Source: Nectonema munidae | Lineage: Eukaryota > Nematomorpha > Nectonematoida > Nectonematidae | Length of the DNA: 64,000 nt | Direction: 5' to 3' | NCBI GenBank assembly: GCA_030549495.1 | Contig: JAUIRK010001031.1 | Location: forward strand, 496,001-560,000 | Shown here: in pieces, positions 45,910-55,613 of the stretch | How positions within the stretch are numbered: the first letter of the stretch is position 1 | How the letters are laid out: each line of letters opens with the position of its first letter | The notes under the pieces: generated by a model | What the model was told of the DNA's origin: nothing | Seen by the model: the letters and a program-made list of their open reading frames with translations, nothing else | Databases searched by the model: none | Made by a program: the position numbers and the translations under genes

Positions 45910-46433
45910 CTGTGGGGATACGTCAAATTAGTTTTCAAAAAACTTAAATTATGCTGTAAAATTTTTTAGTTTTTGTTGAAGCTCTATAACTTTTTCTGAT
46001 AGATTTTTTTTCATTAAAAGTTATTATAAAAGGCAAATCATTGCAAAATGTTAAAAGTTATTTTACTTTTTGTAGATTTTTGTAGCTTGTATCAATTTAG
46101 CTTTTAAACTATTTTTGAATGATGCTGAGTAAAATGAAATAATGCGATCTTAATTTTTTGTTTGCACAATTATAACTTCATTTTATACCCTTGCCCCTGA
46201 ATCAATCACATTTTTTAATATAAACATCTGAGGGTGTCTAGTAGACTCTTTGCCTTTAGAATACATTCACTCATATAAAACTATCCAACCTTCAGTTATT
46301 TGTTTACTCTATGAATCAAATATTCTTTCATCAATTACTGTAATGTGCCTGGTAGACTACTTCATTTTTCAAATGAAAAGCCTATTCCATCCCCTAACAA
46401 TTTTAGATTTTTTTAAACTAGTGTATATTCGAT

Positions 46434-46895
46434 GGTTGTAGATAAAAATGCCCACAATTAAAAAGTAGGAAAAAATGCCTCCTAATTTTTGATTTTTTTT
46501 AATTATATAAATATTTTTATTTGGTACCGTATTTGAAAGGCTAAATTTCTAAAATTTCTTAATCTATAGGGTTTTTTTCTTTATAAAGTTCTTGAAAACA
46601 ATAGCAAAGGTGCAGATTTGTTGGAATGTCGTCCCCCCCCCCCACATGTGCGCCCATGACACAAAGTCCAAAAATATTTGCTGTTTTATAAAAATTTGTT
46701 TTGTATTTAAAAAATTGTCGTATGCTGAGTTTTTTAGTTTACTTTAATTAAATTTTAAATGTTTTAGATGAAGTTAACTATTTTTTTTACAAAAAATCGT
46801 TATTTGACATATCTTTTTTAAAAATTTTAATTAATAATTTTTTGTGTTGGGCATTTTTTCCTACTTTTTAATTGGGGGCATTTTTTCTGCGCACC
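46434..46895. mobile_element. 462-bp MITE with perfect 9-bp TSD (Mutator-like?)
   Basis: TIRs of about 46 bp: left GGTTGTAGATAAAAATGCCC, right inverse GGTGCGCAGAAAAAATGCCC, both continuing CAATTAAAAAGTAGGAAAAA. ATATTCGAT flanks both sides (46425-46433, 46896-46904). A 9-bp duplication and long TIRs favour a Mutator-like MITE. Confidence 0.82.
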
Positions 46896-47475
46896 ATATT
46901 CGATATGCAAATTTAATTAAAATATTTTCGCATGAAGCATAGTATAATTCACCAATTTTGTAAAAAAAAAATATAAAGTAGTCTTATAAATTTAGGACTT
47001 TAGGCATGCGCTGAATACATTATATTTTAAAGGATTGCTTGAATATTTGGTCTCCCGTGGTATTTCAAGACCACTAATTTTGAAAATTGCAAGAAAAAAA
47101 TTTCGCCCCCCAATAATTTTGAGGATGTGCGCCCCTGCTTTTAAATTCTTTTGAACCCCGCCGATAGCTTATCCAGAAAATTTTTTTTAATTATATACGA
47201 CCAAAATTCTTTCTTTTCTATGAAAATAATATTGTAAAGTGAATCCTACTGCAAGATTATTGTCTAAAAGTAATTCATCATATAAAATTAGATCCAGATA
47301 GAATTAGTGAAATGATTTCTAAAGACCGGTTTATACCATTTTGCCAGAAAACGCGAACGTCTAAGATCCACCTTTTCTAGACTTTTTTAACCATCGATTG
47401 TTATTTTTTAAAGCGAATATAGAAGCTAAACATCTATTGTATTTTATATTTTCACTACCATTGTTCAAGATATAT

Positions 47476-49523
47476 CAGAGGCGGACATCCTCAAAATTGG
47501 GAGGGGGGGGGGGGACTTTTTTTTATAATTTTCAAAATTTATTTTAAAAGAATTTTTGTTCAATGAACAACATGCTACCATTATTACCTGATATTATATT
47601 TACATTGTAAGAAGTCAAATTACATTGTTTGTAATTCTGATTGCATCACTATCTTATAGCTCAGTGGCAATTCAGCTTGATGAAACTATTGATCGCCCGT
47701 CCAATATGTATGTGTCAAGCACCTGGTAGACAATTTTTTGTTTTACAAAACTCTTAACAGTACCACTGCAAGAGAATTATTTCACAAGTTGGACAATATT
47801 TTACAGCACTTGTTATTAAGCCATAACATCCACCTGGAGTGCATACTGAAATGTTCTTTAGCAGTTTCTTCTTTTAGTTTTTATACTCTGATTAAGCAAT
47901 AATAAAAACCATACATGATGGATTGAAAAGTGTTCTCAATGAAGTTATTAAAACAGAGTATTTGAAGCAAATGCCTTCAACTCTTATTTGTTTTAAGAGT
48001 TATGAGAAAAAAATAATTCAAAAACTCTTGCTGTACTCAAACGTGAGGTGGCTTTCCAAACGAAAAGTTTCGAAGCGATACTATGGAAGAAAATGCAGCA
48101 ATTTCTGCAAAGCAAACTAGGCATGCATGTAGAATTTTCTGATGTGCATTTTCGTATATTCCTATCATTTTTAGTGAGCATATTTGAATCTATGAATTCC
48201 CTTAAACTTAGGCCAAGTACTCCATTATCATAAAAAATTAACAGCTTATAAAATGAAGTTAGAATTATGACATTCTTAGACAAGAAAAATTTTGCTTGAT
48301 TTTCGAACATATGTGTTGATGAAAATAAGATTTTGATCAATAAAAATGTCCTGGAATCCATAAAACACCATGTATCATCTTAGTCAAGAAATTTCTCCTT
48401 ATTTTTCTAATCTTGAAACATTTAAAAAATACTATCAATTTATCAAAACCCCATTTATAATCCTATAATCTGGACCAAGAAGACTTCTTAATTCAAGAAC
48501 AGTTTAATGATTGAGGAGGTGCAAAAATTTTTTTTGTGAAATATCTCAACGATTTTTCGATTGAAATGTGACAGTCCTATGCTGATGTTGCAAAGATGGC
48601 TCTAATAGTTCTGATTCGATTTGCCACTACATATGATTGTGAGCAAGCGTTTTCCATGTTACTTGCCATTGAAACTAAATCCCGAAACAGATGGGAAGTG
48701 AGTAATGATATTGAAGTTGCATCGGCAAAATTGGTTTAGATGAAGCAGATACATCCATCCCATGGACTTATTGATTGGATTTCAGACAATTTTTAAATGA
48801 ACAAATGCGTCGATTTTTTATATGTGACCTCGAGCTATTAAAAAATTATAGAGAGACTGCTACGCGAAATTTTTTAGAAAGTTTGTAAAGCATTCTTCAA
48901 GCTCATCAAGAAAACAAAATCAATCATATGCAGTAGAATACTACTGATCGGATGTAATCAAGTCTTTATCCTTCCACCAATTATTATTAAAACGGATGGC
49001 CACAGTCTATCTGAATAGTCGCTCGTTAGATATGTTATATTCTAACCAAGTGAAGGTTTTATACCATGACTCTAAAAATGATCTCTTTTGTAAATCTTTA
49101 GGGAACGGAATTTTTGGTTGAGCCGATTTTATATTTGGTGTTCGAAGGTTAAAAATGTCTTTGTCTTCTAAAGACCATATGGAAAGGGTTGTATTAGAAG
49201 ACTCATTGGTAATACAGTCAGACCTCATTTCTCCAACAGTAGATTATTCGACAAACCCACTATCTGATTCGATATTGATTAGGAGCTAAATAATTTTTCT
49301 CAGTCTCTCATCTCACTAATTGCCAACAAGCCTGGCTCATATAAAATGAATTGGTAAGGTGGATTGATTACTCTGCACTGAAATGCATTGTTGCTTAAAT
49401 TTATATTCTAAAATTTTTAGCAACGAAATGTTACCAAGCTAGATTATTAACACAGAAACACAAAGAATCATCTTATATAATCTTCATATCACCCCACCCT
49501 CGCCCCCAGGATGTGCGTTCCTG
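47476..49523 (+). mobile_element. ZBED5/SCAND3-like hAT copy D with both ends
   Basis: Left end CAGAGGCGGACATCCTC (47476), right end GGATGTGCGTTCCTG (to 49523; inverse CAGGAACGCACATCC): the same TIR as the copies at 10.0 and 43.5 kb, so this family is the likely source of their transposase. Interior remnants: IQLDETIDRP, LNEVIKT, FNSYLF, LLLYSNVRWLSKRK, VSIFESMNSL, and MALIVLIRFATTYDCEQAFS with AIETKSRNRWEVSNDIEVAS, then IHPSHGLIDWI near 48740-48790. These are the C-terminal dimerisation block and Q.HPSH tail of ZBED5-like hATs. Many stops, and the N-terminal finger is deleted relative to copy E. No matching 8-bp flanks. Confidence 0.75.
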
Positions 49524-51004
49524 AAAGACCCCATGAATTAAAATGGCAAAATTCTTGACAGGCATATCGAATTGCAAATTAGCCCTAATTTCCTTTTAGC
49601 AATGCCAAAAGGAGTTATGCCAAAACAACAGAGACAAATATTTTCATAGTCAGCAATGAATTGGATTCAAAGCCTAGGGCTTCTAAACCTTTTTTAGATA
49701 TGGCCTAATATAAATTACTAGCATAAACTATGAATTTCTCCTTCCTTTTTTCCATTAAAACTATCAAAACACTTACAGTAAAATGCATAATTAATGTATA
49801 TATAGGAAATTTAATCAATATTTCAAAACCAATATCTATCTTAAAATGTGACCTTAAAATATTATTGTAATCAATAATGGAAACCTCGAGCCTCGTCTTA
49901 AAAACATTTTGTAAATATCCTCGATTTGTGCATTTATCATTGAGTAATTTTCATCTGTCAATTTTATTTACACTGACATGATTGGTGGAAAAACAGATTT
50001 CTTATACCCGACGTTAAATTCATTCACAAATAATTTTTAACTTTTTTTTAAATATTTTTCACCATAATATATAACTTATGATTTTTATTTTTATTTTTCT
50101 AAAAGTTTATTTTTTAATTTTATATTATTATAAATATAACTTTTTTTAGACAGCATTTCCTAACGGTGGTTTTATGTAGGTTGGCTGGATTTACACTTTT
50201 TATCGCTGTTGCTGCTAAAGTGTAGCAAACATTCTACACTTTCCTGTGATCACTCCCTTGCAAAAGATTACTCATTCAGTCTCAAATAAATTTTACTTTT
50301 ATTTGACTGACACATTACTCTAATCATGAGATAGCGTTATTATGAATATAGAGAAAAGATACGCACAACTTTAAAAAAGATTTTTAATCTCCATGTCCTT
50401 GAGCAGTAGAATAGTGAAACAAAAAAGTAAAAAGAGTTGATATAATATGAAAGGACTTGAGAATGCAAAAAGAGAAATTATATTGTGTAAACGCAATTGT
50501 GTGCCTTCTCATCGCTTATCAGGTTAACCCTTTCAGGGACAATGGGACACCACTGTCCCATGAAATAAATATCTCCGGCTTTAGGTGTATAAGAAGTCGT
50601 TGAAAAGAAAAACGGACGATTAATTTTAGAAAACTAAAATAAACAATGTTAAGATAAGAATCGGTAGTACTAAAGGAAAGAGGGGTTAGTTGGTGAAAGT
50701 TTTGTGTCCACAAATATGAAACTATGCGCTGAAAATTTTCAAGGAGCAGAAGGGCATTTCTCCTTGAAAACAGTATTATTATTATTATAAAATCTCAGGG
50801 TCTTAAAAGGGGCCAAAAATTAACATATTAATTATTCAAATATTTTATTTTCTTGAAGACTAGTGAAAATTTTCAAAGAAACTTAAAATTTATTTAAAAA
50901 TATAATCACAATTTGAGGATATAATTGGACGTTGCTGATTAAAAATGATCAATCCTATAAAAATAAAGCAAACAAAATCATTATTATTAGTTTTAAATTT
51001 TGTT
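49524..51004. other. Spacer with one possible piggyBac terminus
   Basis: TTAACCCTTTCAGGGAC at 50524-50540, followed by the dyad TGGGACA/TGTCCCA, has the form of a piggyBac left end (TTAA, CCC start). No partner end was found. The minus frames at 49007-49228 and 50519-50713 are unrecognised. Confidence 0.35.
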
Positions 51005-51238
51005 TCAAAGCAATTCTATGATATTTAATGTGCTCTTAGCCATCCTTTTTGTATACGCTGTAATGAGAGTGGACTGCTTCGCTCTTTCCATTCTTTCATA
51101 TTTCTCGGCCTCAATCAACAAATTGATTCCATTCGGATCTTTATTGTCATCACTTTTTACAAAGTAAACACTCTCATTTTTTCCAAAAATTGTGCATTTC
51201 AAGTATCTTTCGCTTTTCTTTTTCGCCATTTCTAACAA
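51005..51238 (-). CDS. Small ORF or exon of unknown product
   Basis: 77 codons, lysine- and glutamate-rich, ending STLNIIELL. Sequence MAKKKSERYLKCTIFGKNES then VYFVKSDDNKDPNGINLL looks more protein-like than neighbouring frames, and a possible acceptor (TTTGTTAG) precedes the AAATGGCG start. Domain not recognised. It may be a small gene starting at the internal Met or a terminal exon of a longer gene; chance cannot be excluded. Confidence 0.35.
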   Translation of the reverse strand: MLEMAKKKSERYLKCTIFGKNESVYFVKSDDNKDPNGINLLIEAEKYERMERAKQSTLITAYTKRMAKSTLNIIELL

Positions 51239-51464
51239 ATCTATTTCTATAAAGAATATTTTTAAATTTTATATAATCAAAACCCATGTTTGAATAAACC
51301 CATTTTCCAAATACAACCTAAAACATAAGTTTAAATAACTTTAGAAGAAAATTAATTACTGCAATTTCAGTATCTAGATAATTTCTGAGTTTTATTACAG
51401 TTAGTTATTTTAGTGTAGAACCCTACTTTTGTAAAATATGAGCAAAAAAGATTAGATGCTGAAT

Positions 51465-51573
51465 TCATATCATAATATCATTAGGACTAATGTTTCTTTC
51501 CCGAGATCCTGCGCGAATTTTTGCTCCTGAGAACATATTTGCTTCCCTGCATTTATCAATTTCCCATTTGACC
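51465..51573 (-). CDS. Terminal exon of an unidentified host gene
   Basis: On minus, acceptor TACATTTTACAG|G is followed by 36 codons: VKWEIDKCREANMFSGAKIR then AGSRERNISPNDIMI and TGA. The residue mix and clean acceptor suggest a genuine last exon. The preceding exons, at higher coordinates, were not recognised; a decayed MITE (51673-51905) and the Tigger element follow. I could not name the protein. Confidence 0.45.
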
Positions 51574-51672
51574 CTGTAAAATGTAATTTTTATTTTCATT
51601 TACTTTTTATCGTTAAAAATACATTAAGCTATCTCCATGTCGCCCTTTCTCCATTCCTACAACATCTGGAAA

Positions 51673-51905
51673 AAGGCAGGGGAGTCGGAACGCAGGGAAA
51701 ATATCTGACTCCGTTTCCAAGTACTTTAAATAATCCGACTCCAGATACTTATAAACTTAATAAATTCAACACCAACTCTTCTCTTCCGTCTTCCACTAAA
51801 GAAGATTGACTTCATATGCTTACAAAATTTAGCTTTTTTTTTTTTTATAAAATACTTATAAAAAACCGACTTCGACTCCTAAATTTTATCCGATACCGAC
51901 TCAGT
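51673..51905. repeat. Degenerate MITE related to 26297
   Basis: GGGGAGTCGGAACG (51679), then TCTGACTCCGTTTCC, CCGACTCCAG, and GACTTCGACTCCTAAA with ACCGACTCAG at the right: the same GGAGTCGGA words in inverted arrangement. No TSD found. Confidence 0.5.
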
Positions 51906-52550
51906 ATTTACTTTAAATGATATTCCTTCGATCAAAATTTATATTTCTAAAAATGAGATTTTATCAAGATTAATCCTTTGCCACAATCAAAATGGCAGGT
52001 TTTCAGAATTTCTGATTGAGCTATGAGAATTTCTTTAACAACTTCTGCCTTAACCTTTCGTAGTCGTATAGAGTATAAAAATCAATTTTAAGATATTTCA
52101 GATTGATATATTCATTTATTTAGATAATTTGTATTTGTAATAAATTTTTTATTAAAAATATATTTAATCTCAATTTTTTTTTCACTCTTATTTTTCAAAC
52201 AAGATTAATAAATAATATTCCTGTAAATTTCACGAAAAACAATGAAGACAAAAATTCACAAACTCTAATTATAGAATGCTAGAGAACCCGTCACCTGAAC
52301 AACTCAAATGGAAATCATTTGCTTCAAGTCGCATAAAAACGCATTGAAAAAATACAATGTGGTGGCTGCCATGTTGGTTGTCTGTTACTACACGTAATCA
52401 TCGCTGCTGTTGTGAAAGTGTAATGAAGCTTACCCTAACTTTATGAGCATTTTTGGAGGGTTAAGGGCGTAAAATATGCGTAAAAAGCAGCAATTTATAT
52501 ACATATATTTATACCTCATTCATTCAAAACCATTCTTTTATTAGCATATA

Positions 52551-54481
52551 CAGTAGAATCTCGCTACTATGCCCCCTCGGTACTATGCCACTCTCGCTAC
52601 TATGCCACTTTCACTCGGTCCGGACAAAATTCAGTAGAAAATAAACTTACTATGCCACCACCTAATCTCGCTATTATGCCACTATTTATTTGTGTGTTGC
52701 GTTTTTTAATTATATTTCTCAACTTTTTTTACAAAATTAATGAATATATTTTTTTAGATTTATTGTTTTTATTTGCGTAAAAAATTAACATGTCAGATAT
52801 AAAACGCAAGCGAACCGATTTCACTCTAAAGCAGAAAAAAGAAATTATTGATGCCGAAAAAAATGAGCCTAATCAGTCCAAGCTGGCCAGAGAAATAAGC
52901 AAGAAATGGGGTATTGAAGTGAAGAGAACTACGGTAAAAAGCATTCTCAGCAAAAAGGATGCAATCGAGGCTGCAATCAAAACTGGATTTTCATCGAAAC
53001 GCGTTAAGTTGACGCAGGCTCACGATCCAAATCTCGATGAAGGGGTGCTCATGTGGCTGAAGCAAGCGAGAGGACACAATCTGCCTGTCAGTGGAAGTCT
53101 GGTCAAAGAAAAGGCAATGAAACTGGCCGAGATAATGCACATTCCGGGATTCATGGCAAGCGACGGTTGGCTGGACAATTTCAAAAAGCGTCACGGCATT
53201 ACTTTTAAAACAATACAAGGAGAAGCAGGAGCGGTAAATTTGCAATCTCTTTTTGAGTGGCAACAACAGGTTCTCCGACCTTTGCTTGCACAATTTTCTG
53301 CAGAAGACGTCTTCAATCTAGACGAAACTGGACTCTTCTGGCAGCTGCTACCAAACAAGACCATGGCTTTCAGAGGAGAGCGGTGCACTGGAGGTAAAAA
53401 AAGTAAGCAAAGAATCACTCTTCTGGTTGGAGCAAACATGAGCGGCAACGAAAAGCTTCCTCTTCTGGTGATTGGCAATTCAAAGAAACCGCGTGCCTTC
53501 AAAAACAAAAAAATTCCGGTGACATACAAGGCAAATTCGAAAGCGTGGATGACGGCGCAGCTCTTCGAAGAAACATTGCGTGAGTGGAACGAGCGACTCG
53601 TCAAGCAGGGACGCAAAGTGCTGCTTTGTCTCGATAACTTCTGTGGCCACCCATCTGATCTCCAGTTCGACAATATAAAGCTGCTATTTTTTCCTCCTAA
53701 CACAACATCAATCTCGCAACCAATGGATCAGGGGGTTATAGAGAGTCTCAAACGCCACTACAAGAAACTTTTGCTCTCTCGCAGGCTTGAAGCCATAGAC
53801 GAGGAAAGAGAGTTTAAGTTCACGTTGCTTGATGCTCTACACGTTGCCCGGTATGCTTGGGAGCAGGTTAACAAATCGGTCATCAAAAACTGTTTTGTAA
53901 AAGCTAAGTTTGTGGAAGAAGAAATGGATCAGATTGAGCCAAAAGATGAAGAGTTGCTCGAGATTTGAAATGCTTTGCCTACTGAGGAAAAGATGCACAA
54001 TAACGAGGAGATTGAGCTAACTGACTTTCTCAATGCTGACGAGCGTCTCGCAACTAGTGGCTCTCTTCTGCTAGAGGAGATTGCTGAGGAAGTGCTGAAA
54101 AGCAAGGAACAAATTGAAAGCGAAGACGACAAGGAAACTATCGAAGAGGAAGTGGTTCAATTCCAAGAAGCCCAAAGAGCGTGGAGCACTGTTCGAAAAT
54201 TTATGCAGCATTGTAGCGTAAAGCTCAAAGTGATGCAAGCGTGCGATTGTTTAGATCAAGAAATGCTTGAGATCCGCCATATGAAAATGCGTCAGACAAC
54301 CATTTTTGAGAGCTTTGGAATAGGACACAAATATATAAAAAAATAAAACTGTTTTTTAATAAATGTGATTTTATTTGAAAAAATAAGGCTATTTTTACAA
54401 AACCCTCGCTACTATGCCACTCTCGCTACTATGCCACTTTTGGTCGGCCCCGAAGGGTGGCATAATAGCGAGATTTTACTG
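52551..54481 (+). mobile_element. pogo/Tigger element, complete and young-looking
   Basis: CAGTAGAATCTCGCTACTAT (52551) and the inverse of CAGTAAAATCTCGCTATTAT (to 54481) are TIRs flanked by TA (52549-52550, 54482-54483). Length 1931 bp. The word CTCGCTACTATGCCA repeats as about five direct subterminal copies on the left and two on the right, probable transposase binding sites. Its GC content is visibly higher than the surrounding DNA. Confidence 0.95.
52790..54346 (+). CDS. Tigger (pogo, CENP-B-like) transposase with one in-frame stop
   Basis: 392 codons from ATG 52790, then a single TGA (53966-53968), then 126 further codons in the same frame to TAA at 54346: a 519-codon frame broken once. 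Residues 10-55 form the pipsqueak-type helix-turn-helix (FTLKQKKEIIDAE..NQSKLA). Residues 75-140 form the CENP-B/Tc5 second DNA-binding domain (VLMWLKQAR, GFMASDGWLDNFKKRHGITF). The DDE nuclease has D178 (NLDETGLFW), D282 (LLCLDNFCGH) and D313 (ISQPMDQGVI), with 30 residues between the last two as usual for pogo. Past the stop come an acidic stretch and a tail (MKMRQTTIFESFG) typical of Tigger C-termini. The domain content suggests catalysis could survive without the tail, but that is inference. No introns. Confidence 0.93.
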
Positions 54482-54483
54482 TA

Positions 54484-55029
54484 TAAAAAATTAAGTCTAA
54501 ATTTTATAGCAATTTTTTATTTGCATATTGAACGAGCATCATAAAATATGTTAATAAGCCATATTTGGCTTGCTCAAATACTCAATGATTTTTTGCTATA
54601 GTATAGATACTAAATTATGGTTCTCTTCAAAGTTTTTTTCAAAAAAAACCTACAAAGAGTTAATTTATCTATCAAAAACACTCCTTTTAAACAAGTGCAT
54701 CGTTTCTTTTGCGTTTTATACTACACTTCGTTAGCGTAGTTTTAGTTAGTTTCCTAAATGATTTATTCGATCATTTCATTTGTGAATTCGGTTTTGATTT
54801 GGATTTAATTTACAAATATGTGATTATTTGGGGGTGATTTTATGCTTTCGTTTTGAATTTTGATTTAGAATTGATTTGATTTGGTTTCATAAGAGGTGAT
54901 TCAAACGACCTTTTCTCGAAGTTTTGTACCGATCTTGCTACCTCAATGATCTAAGAATACAGGAAGTTTAAGTTGCGTTTGGAATTTTCTAACTTTGATA
55001 AGAATATCGATTTTTATGTAAAAACTTAC
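54484..55029. other. Spacer, may hold the last exon of the next gene
   Basis: On minus, TATTCTTAG precedes IIEVARSVQNFEKRSFESPL (about 54956-54890), but the splice phase does not match the exon at 55030, so its membership is uncertain. Confidence 0.3.
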
Positions 55030-55613
55030 TATCATCTCCATTATACTTTAGAATGTATTTGAACATCTGTTTTCTATCACATATGAAGAATAAATATAAA
55101 GCTTCAATTTTTTCAATTTCGGGTACATCTATCGCAAAGCTGTTTGTATATCCTTGTTTTCCTTCAAACATAAAGTTTGGAGAAGAATATGATATTTCTG
55201 TGAAAATTGAACAAACATTTATGAAAATTGTTATTTTAAAAAATCCTTACCAGAATATCCCGATAATTTAACGAAAACTTTCGTTATATTTTTTGGATTG
55301 AAACGAATATGAAATACAATGTCCCAAGTTTCATTGAAGATTAGCTTAGAGATAATATTTGTGCTACCTGAAACAAAAGATACATATTGAGTGAATGATA
55401 TTAACCACTGCCAAAATTAATTCTTCAAAAACTCATGAGTTTACGTTAATTACTAAAGTCAATTTTAAAATTGATTGATTTGCAGATTTTATTGTGGTTA
55501 AAGTTATGCTGTAAACAAACTAAGAAGAATTATTTAAATAAAAAGCTCACCAAAATACTTTTCTTTTACAAATATCCAGTTTTCGTATTGTAACTCCGTG
55601 TAGAAAAACTTCC
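55030..55613 (-). CDS. Unidentified spliced host gene, three internal exons
   Basis: On minus, exons 55551-55613, 55251-55367 and 55030-55197 have GT..AG borders and matching phases (183- and 53-nt introns). They read KFFYTELQYENWIFVKEKYF, STNIISKLIFNETWDIVFHI then RFNPKNITKVFVKLSGYS, and EISYSSPNFMFEGKQGYTNS then FAIDVPEIEKIEALYLFFIC. The alternating beta pattern (KVFVKLSG...NSFAIDVPEI..IEALYL) recalls a PLAT/LH2-type beta sandwich, but this is only a resemblance. The perfect donor GTAAGT at 55029-55024 shows at least one more exon downstream. The beginning and end of the gene were not found. Confidence 0.55.

Larger units (their letters stand above)
43495..47137 (+). mobile_element. Non-autonomous hAT element, copy B, host to four insertions
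   Basis: CAGGGGCGCACATCC (43495) and GGATGTGCGCCCCTG (to 47137) are TIRs. The flanks CCTTTAAA (43487-43494) and CTTTTAAA (47138-47145) form an 8-bp TSD with one mismatch. Next to the left TIR is about 110 bp of G/C homopolymer-rich DNA (43505-43622). The body is collinear with copy A at 10.67-12.55 kb apart from insertions at 43993, 44704, 45439 and 46434 (listed separately) and a segment of A that is missing here. No transposase of its own. Confidence 0.88.

Noticed and set aside
53191-53703. 170-codon minus-strand ORF
   Set aside because: Antisense shadow of the Tigger transposase frame.
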